This document shows, piece after piece, positions 50,167 through 58,800 of a stretch of 64,000 bases of DNA. The notes below the pieces were generated by a model, which saw only the letters and a program-made list of their open reading frames with translations, did no database searches and was not told the origin of the DNA. Location: the NCBI GenBank assembly GCA_040791665.1, contig JBFNNX010000016.1:124001-188000 (forward strand), written 5' to 3'. This DNA is from Thiodiazotropha sp040791665. Its GTDB lineage: Bacteria; Pseudomonadota; Gammaproteobacteria; Chromatiales; Chromatiaceae. Numbering within the stretch: the first letter of the stretch is position 1; the number at the start of each line of letters is the position of its first letter. A program made the position numbers and the translations under genes.

Positions 50167-50482
50167 TGCACACGCGTTCCTGCCCACTGATGACGATCAC
50201 ATGCCTGTTTCGAGTAACGTGTAACTTCATCCTTACCGCTTCGCTTCGAAGGATAGTTTGACAGGCAACCTCCGTCTACAATGCTAAACGCCACTTTAGC
50301 GAATCTTCAAATGGAAGGCCTGTCTACCGGTCTTATCATTCGGGTGAACGATTCCATCGCGGTTACAGTACTATTCTTCAAGAACCAGGATAACATCCGC
50401 AATTAGCTACCAAATCTGTTATTTTCTGCTAAAGTCAGCCTTTGAGTTAACGCCGCTACCCGTCTTTTTTTTAACAGGGCCT

Positions 50483-51445
50483 ATGAATAGAACCTGTTCT
50501 TTCAATCGATTTTTAGTGATGATAAAAAAAAACAAATCACCTGCGCCCATCGATACTGAACATACCGTCAGCGAAGCCGTTCAGATCATCCTCAAACATA
50601 ATTACAACTATCTGCTGGCTTGGGAACAGAGCGCACGTTCCTGGGACGATATAGAAGGCGTACACCAAACACGGGTCGCGTTCAGACGAATGCGTTCCGC
50701 CCTGTCGGCCTTTCGCGCAGCCATCCCCCGTAGAGTCAGTAAACCCTGGTCTAACGAGTTACGGGACCTTGCCAGCCAGCTGGGGATGGCACGGGACCTG
50801 GATGTCTTCATTGACGAGGGACTTGGCGCGATACTAGGCAAATTGCCGCTACGTGGGGAAGAAGGAGTTACCCAGATAGCCCATCGGCACAGGGAACAGG
50901 CCTACCGGCAAGTCAACGCCATGCTCGACAGCGACCAATACAAACTTTTCAAAGACAATTTCCCTAAATGGATCGACGCTAAGGAGTGGGAACAGGCGGA
51001 ATTGAAAACTAAACACCGAAACAACTTGTCAACCAATATCGTCCCCTTTTCCCGCAAGTTGCTGGACAGTCTGGAACGGGGCGTATTGGAAGCCGGCAGC
51101 CATGTGAATAAGGAATCAGCACACGAGATGCATAAGCTGCGCATCGAATGCAAAAAACTACGTTACGCAGCCGAATTCTTCATTCCGGTATTGAAGGGAC
51201 TGGATGACTTTATACGCCACATGAAAAGAGTGCAGGATCTGCTGGGCATCTTGAACGACGTATCGGTCATGAAGCATCTTCTGGATATCATGATGGAAAA
51301 TGAGAACAACCATGAAGTTCTGGAGTATGCCGGAGGCCTGGTAGGCTGGCGTACACGTCAGTATTATGAAATGCTGGACTCATTCGATGACCGTTGGGAG
51401 GAGTTCATCAATGCAAAGCAACCCTGGTGGAGAAAATATCCCTAA
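50483..51445 (+). CDS. CHAD-domain protein
   Basis: A 320-residue all-helical protein with the CHAD pattern of paired conserved basic residues: VHQTRVAFRRMRSALSAFR near residue 55, then RDLASQLGMARDLDVF, and in the second half HEMHKLRIECKKLRYAAEFF and RVQDLLGILNDVSVMKHLL. CHAD domains bind polyphosphate and are often found with phosphate-related enzymes. No CYTH domain is fused to it. The ATG at 50483 is the first start; ATG at 50519 is also possible. It converges on a metallophosphatase gene with three bases between stops. Confidence 0.87.
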   Translation: MNRTCSFNRFLVMIKKNKSPAPIDTEHTVSEAVQIILKHNYNYLLAWEQSARSWDDIEGVHQTRVAFRRMRSALSAFRAAIPRRVSKPWSNELRDLASQLGMARDLDVFIDEGLGAILGKLPLRGEEGVTQIAHRHREQAYRQVNAMLDSDQYKLFKDNFPKWIDAKEWEQAELKTKHRNNLSTNIVPFSRKLLDSLERGVLEAGSHVNKESAHEMHKLRIECKKLRYAAEFFIPVLKGLDDFIRHMKRVQDLLGILNDVSVMKHLLDIMMENENNHEVLEYAGGLVGWRTRQYYEMLDSFDDRWEEFINAKQPWWRKYP

Positions 51446-51448
51446 CAG

Positions 51449-52531
51449 TCATTGGGTCTCTGCCGTAGTTCCACTCTGATTGGCACCAAGATATTCAGAT
51501 ACGATTTTACGCTGTTTTTTTGACTTGTTTTTGGTATTGATGAATATAATATCGATCTTCCCGTCTGCGCACGACCGAACCACGGTTGCACCCAACCCCT
51601 TTCGCCTCACCATTGTATCGTTGCCGATCATTCTTACATCCGGAAGCCACTTCCTGAATTCATAGTCAACCTGTACGCCTGAACGCTGCGGCCTGTGTCC
51701 GTGGATGACAATTTCGATTTTCAATGCCTTAAAAAGTATATCGATCGATTTACCGTGCTTTTTATAGTATCGCGCCGCATCCTTAACATCATAGAGCAGA
51801 TATTTCCTCTGTTTGCTATCTCGCGAGTAGGTATATAGCTGCACTGCTTCAGTGCTTTTGAAGGCTTTCTTATAGTGGTCTGAATTGAATCGATTCAGGG
51901 CATTTCCCGTCACTTCACCGTAGTGTTGCAATGTACGCAAAAACTCCAGCGTTGGATAGCCGTGAATAAACAGAATTCCTCTCTCCAGGTGAAACAGATC
52001 CAGCGATTCAATAAACAGTTTTAAATCCTCTATGCGATCCTTCCCCAGACCGATTTTCTTGCCGGTTTCGATTTTTTGCCAGAGCTCCTGTTCATGGTTA
52101 CCGACAATTATCTTCACACGTCCTCCTTTCAACTCCGCTTGTTGCCGAGTCTGCCGCCAGAAATCCACAACCGAAGGATCAGGCCTTTTTTTATCCACCA
52201 GGTCACCCGTGTGGAATATAGTGATACCGTTCAAATCGTCTGTCAGCTCTCCTCGGTCATCGAGTAGCGCGGCATATCCCAATGTGTTTTTCACCGAGTC
52301 GATTTCATTGTCAGTATCGGAGAGCACAATGCATCTGAGATATTTTTCAACAAATTCATCGGAAGATTGCGGTTGTTCCTCTTGAGTCGGCGCCGTTATC
52401 GGCATTGATGACTCAGTGTCTTTTTGTCTCTTTTTTGCAAGGGGATATGAGCCTGTTAACAGGTGTCCGGCAAGACGGAATGATCGTTGAAAAAGGCCAA
52501 ATAGGCCAGCCTCCTTTATTCGCTTATTCAT
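51449..52531 (-). CDS. Calcineurin-like metallophosphoesterase, last gene of the GHKL/phosphatase operon
   Basis: A 360-residue protein with a variable 60-residue N terminus and then the metallophosphatase motifs in order: CIVLSDTDNE (residues 67-75, D-x-D in place of the usual D-x-H), FHTGDLVDKK (107-115), VGNHEQEL (143-150), FIHGYP (188-193) and EIVIHGHRP (about 273). The last fits the GHxH motif. The C terminus is highly basic (NTKNKSKKQRKIV). Substrate could be a phosphoprotein, nucleotide or small molecule. ATG at 52531, three bases after the GHKL gene, so the two are coupled. Confidence 0.82.
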   Translation of the reverse strand: MNKRIKEAGLFGLFQRSFRLAGHLLTGSYPLAKKRQKDTESSMPITAPTQEEQPQSSDEFVEKYLRCIVLSDTDNEIDSVKNTLGYAALLDDRGELTDDLNGITIFHTGDLVDKKRPDPSVVDFWRQTRQQAELKGGRVKIIVGNHEQELWQKIETGKKIGLGKDRIEDLKLFIESLDLFHLERGILFIHGYPTLEFLRTLQHYGEVTGNALNRFNSDHYKKAFKSTEAVQLYTYSRDSKQRKYLLYDVKDAARYYKKHGKSIDILFKALKIEIVIHGHRPQRSGVQVDYEFRKWLPDVRMIGNDTMVRRKGLGATVVRSCADGKIDIIFINTKNKSKKQRKIVSEYLGANQSGTTAETQ

Positions 52532-52534
52532 CGT

Positions 52535-53299
52535 TCAGAAAAAATTGGTCAGCTGCAACTCAAATACCGCCCCGGTAGTCAAATAGTGAACATTGACGTC
52601 AAGATCCAACTCTATCTTGATTTTTTTTAAGGCCATACCCTGGCCACCGGTATAGGCGATCCTGCGGTCCACATTATCTTCGCTTTTATCGAACCTGTTG
52701 ATACACCACTCGATGATTCTATTCGGCAAGCTGTTGTCCATATCCTCACCTAAGAAGGATCTTCTCGGCTTGGCAACATTCTTACCGAAACCGTTATCAA
52801 CAACTAATAATACGGTATGCTTCCTTTTCTGATCGAGATAGAGGATGACCTTAAAACCGGGAAACCTGCTTGTATACTTCTGTTGTATATAGGCGGCATG
52901 AGAAAAGCTGTCTATTGAGTTCTGATAGGCATCCTTGACGATCGAACTTATTATTTGCGCATCCCCTGCTGTTTCACCGATCTTGCCGATCAGTTCATTG
53001 TAGACTTCAGGCAATATCACCAGCTCCGAGAGCACATCGTTCTGTTCATGCTTAACGAGGGTATGCCACTCCTCCATGCGGTTGTCGTTGAAGATAACGG
53101 AGAACTGCCCCAATATGGACAAATCCGCGAGGCGTGATCTCTTTTTTGCCAGATAAAGCTTGAAAATATGATTTAGTTCAGCCAGGGTGAGGTCCTTTTT
53201 TACTCGATCCTCATCGAGCAGAGAATCTTCCGACTGATAGATGACAGGCCCCTCTTTAAGTGACTTGGCCGCTTTAGAATCGTCACTATGTCTACTCAT
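52535..53299 (-). CDS. Stand-alone GHKL-type ATP-binding protein
   Basis: A 254-residue protein with the ATP-binding motifs of the histidine-kinase/Hsp90/MutL fold: N box VKDAYQNSIDSF (121-132), G1 LLVVDNGFGK (164-173) and G2 YTGGQGMALKKIKIEL (216-231). There is no histidine phosphoacceptor (H-box) helix, no membrane segment and no receiver, so it is not an ordinary sensor kinase. The first 110 residues are helical and unrecognised. It might be an RsbW-like serine kinase or a chaperone-like ATPase. ATG at 53299 is chosen; GTG at 53326 is possible. It sits between two phosphatase genes. Confidence 0.75.
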   Translation of the reverse strand: MSRHSDDSKAAKSLKEGPVIYQSEDSLLDEDRVKKDLTLAELNHIFKLYLAKKRSRLADLSILGQFSVIFNDNRMEEWHTLVKHEQNDVLSELVILPEVYNELIGKIGETAGDAQIISSIVKDAYQNSIDSFSHAAYIQQKYTSRFPGFKVILYLDQKRKHTVLLVVDNGFGKNVAKPRRSFLGEDMDNSLPNRIIEWCINRFDKSEDNVDRRIAYTGGQGMALKKIKIELDLDVNVHYLTTGAVFELQLTNFF

Positions 53300-53334
53300 G
53301 GCACTGACTGCGTATAACGTAACCACACTCCGGA

Positions 53335-54792
53335 CTAATCATCACTGTCCTGGAGCTCATTCAGTACCGACAATAGCGGTTCGCTGCGATATCGAATCGG
53401 GATCATATGTCCATCAACGCTGGTAAAGAGCCCAATCCAGGGAAGATTACCACTGAATACGACATCATGGTTTTCAATTCCTCCAACATTGTGCCACAAG
53501 GTATCGTGTCGGGTTAATGGAGTATGTCCGACAAACAGTTCAGCATCCGGCTTCAAGCTGAGTGAATTTCGAAAGCGTTTCACGTCACCTTTGGTATAAC
53601 CAGCCAGCCGATTCGGTCTGTAGAGGCGGTTACAGGTCAGCTCCTCCATCAGGCTGGGATAGCTGTGTACATTTACCAGCATGTCCATTGTCACCTTGCT
53701 CTTTGGAGGGGCCGCATGACAGGCCACATATTCCTTCGATACCGCGACATAGGGGAGCAGCTCATAAAAATACTCCATTGCCTTTTTGTAGGCCTCGCCG
53801 CGAACATGCTTCACCTCCTTGGCCCACAGCAATCCTTGCGGTACACCATCCTTGCCGATCTCTTCGGAAAAACTGTCGTGGTTGCCACGCACATAGAAAA
53901 CCTGCTGAGGAAACCACAACTTGAGTCGAAAGATCAGATCCATGATCAGTAGAGAACTCTCCATTTCCGCCAGCTTGCCGTCCATTTCCGAATGGACGGC
54001 ATCGCCCAAAAAGACCATCGCAGCCTTACCGTCACCCATCATTTCCAGAAATTCATTATGACTCAGAATGGTGAGCAGGTTATCTACCTGGGCATGCAGG
54101 TCGCCGAGTATGATGGGTATCATCTTTTTCGGCAGGCTGACCACTCCGCCAGGCATCCCCCGGTCGTTTCTCGGCCGCAAAGGCTCTTTTTCAAGAATTT
54201 CATTGACAGCCTTGAGATCCTGCAACGCCTCATCGGGAGGCAGCAGCCGGATGGGTCCGCCGAAGATACGACGTATCTCCTGGAGATTCGACATCCGTCG
54301 TCTGCCGGCCCTGTTCTTCGCTTCCTCATTCGGTAACGGGATCAACCGCGTTCCCTTACCGGCCTCCAGGTCCTTGAACAATAACGCATCGCCGTCATGG
54401 ATAATCGACAGCTGACGCTTAGCCAAGGTACGTGGATACTTGAAGATACGCCTCTGCAGTTCATCCTCATATCCAAGAATCAGATGATCCCCTTTGGTCA
54501 GACGTAAAAATCCACTGATCTCCTTGAAATAGTGTTCCGGATTAATAAGAAGGAAACTGGCTTGCGCCTGCAAATCGTCTCCATGCACCGACTGTTCCGC
54601 ATAGAGCAGGAGCCGAAAATCATTCCCAAACTCGATTTCGATGGGAATACCTTCATAGGGAACGCGGACACTGCCGCCTTGCAGCAGAAAACTCTCCTGC
54701 AGTCGATGCACCGTGTATTGGGAGGTCTGAGAAAACGCCGATTTCAGTTTGGCGAAGAATCCATTCTTGGGATTTCCCGAACCATTCGCCAT
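53335..54792 (-). CDS. FHA-like domain fused to PP2A-type metallophosphatase
   Basis: A 485-residue protein, first gene of the operon. Residues about 100-152 (DHLILGYEDE, RTLAKRQLSIIHDGDALLFK, DLEAGKGTRLIPL) resemble a FHA phosphopeptide-binding domain. Residues 225-430 are a serine/threonine phosphatase-like metallophosphoesterase: ILGDLHAQ (228-235), FLGDAVHSEMDG (261-272), VRGNHDSF (301-308), ACHAAP (357-362) and FVGHTPL (420-426). FHA plus phosphatase suggests a phosphoprotein substrate. A conserved-aspartate deviation, GDAVH for GDxVD, is visible. ATG at 54792. Its stop lies 8-35 bases before the GHKL start. Confidence 0.78.
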   Translation of the reverse strand: MANGSGNPKNGFFAKLKSAFSQTSQYTVHRLQESFLLQGGSVRVPYEGIPIEIEFGNDFRLLLYAEQSVHGDDLQAQASFLLINPEHYFKEISGFLRLTKGDHLILGYEDELQRRIFKYPRTLAKRQLSIIHDGDALLFKDLEAGKGTRLIPLPNEEAKNRAGRRRMSNLQEIRRIFGGPIRLLPPDEALQDLKAVNEILEKEPLRPRNDRGMPGGVVSLPKKMIPIILGDLHAQVDNLLTILSHNEFLEMMGDGKAAMVFLGDAVHSEMDGKLAEMESSLLIMDLIFRLKLWFPQQVFYVRGNHDSFSEEIGKDGVPQGLLWAKEVKHVRGEAYKKAMEYFYELLPYVAVSKEYVACHAAPPKSKVTMDMLVNVHSYPSLMEELTCNRLYRPNRLAGYTKGDVKRFRNSLSLKPDAELFVGHTPLTRHDTLWHNVGGIENHDVVFSGNLPWIGLFTSVDGHMIPIRYRSEPLLSVLNELQDSDD

Positions 54793-55144
54793 TTTTTACC
54801 TCATACCATACTCAACCAAAAGCACAGCATACAACTTAGGGCCTGCTAACACTAATCCAATGCGCCCTGTTGCGCCTGAAAAAGCGCCAATCAAGGCGCA
54901 CCCTAAGGGCACTTCCTTCGGGGTGCGAGGAGTGAAGTTTGGTTGTTCCAAATGAGTGACGAGCAACGCCGAGTGGCGCTTTTTCAGTCACAAAAAGAAT
55001 CCAGGGTCTTTTAACACTCATCCAATCTACTCTATTGCACCTGAAAAGAGAGGGGCATGATCCTGTGAAGCGCTGTGATCAAGGAGGCCACACGAAATGG
55101 TTGAACGGATATTGTGCTGATGGAGAAGGTGACTATCTATCCTA
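54793..55144. other. Intergenic repeat region upstream of the phosphatase operon
   Basis: No intact gene. It holds the probable promoter of the operon, a repeat copy (54836-54851), a hairpin-bounded repeat (54876-54987), and a second, diverged copy of the same 50-base unit at 55004-55052. Confidence 0.5.
54836..55052. repeat. Intergenic repeat with 14-bp inverted ends and direct repeats
   Basis: The unit AGGGCCTGCTAACACTAATCC starts at 54838 and recurs as AGGGTCTTTTAACACTCATCC at 55004, each time followed by TGCGCCTGAAAA or a close variant. Inside, CTGAAAAAGCGCCA at 54876-54889 and its exact complement at 54974-54987 form a perfect 14-bp inverted repeat. It looks like a small dispersed intergenic element of the genome rather than a gene. 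Confidence 0.65.
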
Positions 55145-55563
55145 TCGGAGCCTTGGTCCCAGGCAATGACTGCGCAGTCGTATCGAAGGAATAGCTCCCC
55201 TGAAACCTCTACTTCTTTCTCGCGGCTATGGATTTGGCCTTGTTGACGATCAGTTTATCGGCAAAATCTGTTTCTTTACCTTTAACGGGCTTTGATTTGC
55301 GGTAGTCACTCAATGCAGTCCATACTGCCTGCCCATCCTCGAACCTGATTTTAGGCTCCGGAAACAGAGCCAGATTACGGCAATTGTATCTGACTTTATG
55401 AGCTGATACTTTTTCCTCTCAGTATCCAAATCAACTCTGCCAACACAACATCTGTGACCAATACCGGGCGCTTCCCCATAATCAATTTTGCCGCAATGAC
55501 AGATTGATCGGCATCATCTTTAAATAAGTAACGAAGTATTACATCAGTATCTACTGCAATCAT
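55145..55563 (-). pseudogene. vapC: VapC-type PIN-domain toxin, frameshifted
   Basis: Starts MIAVDTDVILRYLFKDDADQ with the PIN-domain Asp, then VLVTDVVLAELIWIL with the conserved Glu. After that the frame hits a stop. The next family segment, KKYQLIKSDTIAVIW, is in a second frame. The following PKIRFEDGQAVWTALSDY and TDFADKLIVNKAKSIAARKK, with the third acidic residue, are in a third. Past one more stop, YSFDTTAQSLPGTKAP completes a normal VapC end. At least two frameshifts and a stop make it non-functional. Its ATG overlaps the antitoxin TGA. Confidence 0.85.
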
Positions 55564-55776
55564 TTCAGTGCACTTTGCAATGAGTCTTCATCCGTCATAT
55601 CGGGCTTCACACGAATTGATTTCAAAAGCCCTTTAGCTGAACCTTTACGTTTTTTGATGATTTTCAAATAACCGTCAGCAACAAAACTCTCTACCTCATC
55701 ACCAGGTTCTATTCCAAGCTCCCCGCATTGACTGCTCGGAAGCGTAATCTGCCTTTTCGCGCTAACCTTTGGTATG
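55560..55776 (-). pseudogene. vapB: AbrB/MazE-type antitoxin, start codon apparently lost
   Basis: The frame reads IPKVSAKRQITLPSS, then GELGIEPGDEVESFVADGYLKI and a C-terminal KPDMTDEDSLQSALK, which is a SpoVT/AbrB-type antitoxin of about 72 codons. No ATG, GTG or TTG lies at its beginning: the codon where the start would be is ATA (55776-55774), and an in-frame TGA lies two codons upstream of it. It overlaps the toxin by four bases (ATGA), the normal vapBC arrangement. With the broken toxin beside it, the pair is decaying. Confidence 0.72.
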
Positions 55777-55852
55777 ACTCAAGCCTATTCAATAATCGAT
55801 ATTTACAATGATATCAATATCTTTGACACAAAAGACCCATTAATCTGTGGCC

Positions 55853-55868
55853 TCAGGGCCTGCTAACA
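55853..55868. repeat. Copy of the AGGGCCTGYTAACA repeat after the RTX stop
   Basis: TCAGGGCCTGCTAACA lies directly after the RTX stop codon on the minus strand and is a near-identical copy of the sequence at 54836. Confidence 0.55.
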
Positions 55869-58800
55869 TTAAGTAATCACCTGCCAATTTTCTGCCAAAA
55901 CAGGCTGTAGGCTATCCTTTACGTCTTGAGGTACCACATTACCCACGCCTGCAGGTACATCGTAGGCTGCCATAGCAGCCACCAGTTGATCGACCTGGTT
56001 ATTGAGCAATACCGAACCCGCTGCCTCGATCCGCTCGACCTCGTTGGCCGGCGCATTGTACCAATGGGCAACCGTCACCTGGTCATCGGTACCAGCCTGG
56101 GTGATGATAAGATCGTTGCCGGTGCGGTTGAACCATAGATCCTCGATGGTGGCGGATCCGAAACGTAATGTATCAGTGCCTGGATTATCAGCATCGTAAT
56201 TGTTGATGATGTCTTGACCCGAAGCGGCCCCGACCAAATAGGTGTCACTACCGTACCCACCGATCAGATAGTCGTTCCCCACGCCACCATTGATCAGATC
56301 GTCACCCGCCCCCCCATCGATGAAGTCGGCATCAGACCCTGCCAGGTAGGTGTCATCGCCTGCACTACCCAAGGTTACCGTGTTGTAGTTACGTTCATCC
56401 GGCAAAGCGGAATAGTCGGGAGAGCCGGCCGGGTCGGGATCGGTCACGCCGAAGACGCCAAAGAGTTGGGCAGAGCTAAGCTCCCCACCGCTGGCAAAGA
56501 TAATCCGGTCGACGGCCTGATCACCCCCTTTGAAATAGTCCCGCAAGGTCACCTGATCACTGTCGCCGCTCACGCGCAGAATCAGGTTATCTCCCGAGCG
56601 CATCAGACCGCTCGCCACCTGATTGAAATCGATGCCCTCGAAGCGCAGGGTATCGAGCCCGCCACCCAGGTTGTCGATGATGTCCTGACCATCGCCCGCG
56701 TTGAAGATATAGGTGTCGTCACCTCTTCCGCCAACTAGCTGATCATTGCCGGCGCCACCCATCAGCGTATCGGCGCCATTGCCTCCTTCAAGACGATCAC
56801 CCCCGGCGCCGCCGATCAAGGTGTCGTCGCCGTTGTAACCGGCGATAAAATCAGCCTGGTCACCGCCGCTTAATGCGCCGTCGCTGGCGGATGTCCCATG
56901 GATGGTTTGAAAAAAGTCACTCGTCTCAACCGGCATGGCAAAGCCGAAGGCGCCGAAGATCTGCTCCGCCGTCAACGCGCCGCCTGTGGCGAACTCGATA
57001 GTCTCAACCAGATGATCGCCACCCAGGAAGAAGTTGCGCAGGGTTATCTGGTCCGGGCCCCCATTGACCCGCAAGACCAGGTCGTCACCCGATTTGATCA
57101 GGCCGGAAGCGACCTGATTGAAGGTGATGCCGTTTTCAAAACGCAGGCGATCGATACCTGCCCTCTCTTCCAGAGTATCCTGGCCGCCTGTATAGAGGTA
57201 GGTGTCGTCGCCCTCGCCGCCCAAGAGGCGGTCGTTGCCGAAACCACCACCCAGGCTGTCATTACCCGCACCTGCGATCAGGATCTCGTCTGCCCCTGAG
57301 CCGACCAGTGTATCATCACCACCGGGCTGTGGCGGAGTGACTGGATCGGTCCCTGTGTCACCGCTTCCAGTCGACCCGTCGCCACCGCTACCGCTGTCGG
57401 TATCACCGGAGCCCGTATCTCCACCGGATTGGTCCGCCAACAATGCCGAAACATCACTGGCCGTGAGAGCGGCGCTACCACTTGGCTGGATATAGTCAAT
57501 CTCACTTTCACCACCGAGAAAGTGGCTTAAAATCCGTATCGATTGTGCTGGATCGCCATCTATCGATACAAGCAAATCATCCCCATCCCGGCTGAAACTG
57601 AGCCGGTCGCTTGTAACATCGGTAAAATAGAGCCAGTCCACGCCACCGCCCGTATTATCGATGACGTCCATCCCGCCCCCGGCGCTATAAACATAGATAT
57701 CATCGCCACCACCACCTTCAAGATGATCACTTCCCAGGCCACCATTCAGTTGGTCATTCTGGTCTCCGCCAACAAGACGATCATTTCCCTCACCACCTGC
57801 AAGATTGTCATCACCAGCGGCGCCAATGAGGGTATCGTCGCCTGCCTCGCCGGCCAGATAATCTTCTCCGCCGTCACCGCGGATCTCATCGTTGCCACCT
57901 CGGCCCCAAACCTGATCGTTTCCATCACCGGCCTGGATGGTATCGCTCGACTCTGTTCCTAGTAGGGTATCGTTCCCGGCAGTACCCATAGTGACCGTTA
58001 ACTGATCGATGTCGGTAATCACACTGCCATCGGAAAACTCAAATCTCAGGGTTTTACCCCGCCCCTGGCTGATGAACCAATCGGTGATTGTGATCTGATC
58101 GTTGCCGCTACCGTAATATACGATGAGAGTGTTTTGTTGTTGTTCGAAACGGACATCCGCCTGGGCAATCCCATCACCAAAGGCAATGACATCCTGCTGC
58201 ATGGCTGAGGCCGAGTAGTCCCAGAGATTGTGACTTAATACATCAACACCATCCCCCAGATTAAAACTGAATGTGGCGGCGATGTGGCCGCCCGCTAGAC
58301 TATCATCACCGCTACCACCACTGATGTGAGTCGAATCGAGGCTACCGTCGGTTCCAAGCCGGATGCTGTCGTTACCGTCACCGCCATCGATGGTGCCGTA
58401 GCCGATCAGTTCGTCGTTGCCGTCACCGCCATAGAGCTCTCCTTGGCCATACAGGTAATCGTTTCCCGCACCGCCGTGTAAGATATCGAAATTCTCGTCT
58501 CTGAAGGCGTCCAACTCATAGCGGCTGCCGCCATAGAGACGATCATCTCCATCGCCGCCAAACAACTGGTCGTGAGCGGTCTCATCATAACTGCGTCCCG
58601 GTCCGTAGTAGTCTATGTCGCCATCACCATAGAGCAGATCATTCCCCGCACCGCCATCCAGCAGATCATCACCGGCGCTTCCGTCGAGGGTATCGTCTCC
58701 CAGTCCACCGGCCAGGACATCGTTTCCACTACCCCCATCGATCTGGTCGAATCCATCCCCTCCTTGCACATTGTCGTCACCACCGAACGTCTGAATCGTG

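Larger units (their letters stand above)
49683..50482. other. Long leader/intergenic region upstream of carA
   Basis: Eight hundred bases without an intact gene. From left to right: a terminator-like hairpin (49706-49736), a segment resembling 55092-55150 (49785-49842), a decayed copy of the 3' end of the RTX gene (49905-50166), then about 300 bases in which I see nothing beyond the probable promoter of the CHAD gene. Confidence 0.6.

Noticed and set aside
50483..54792. The CHAD/phosphatase block as a known restriction or CBASS-type defence island
   Set aside because: No restriction, nucleotidyltransferase, Toll/TIR, retron or helicase genes are visible. A defence role is possible but unsupported by motifs.
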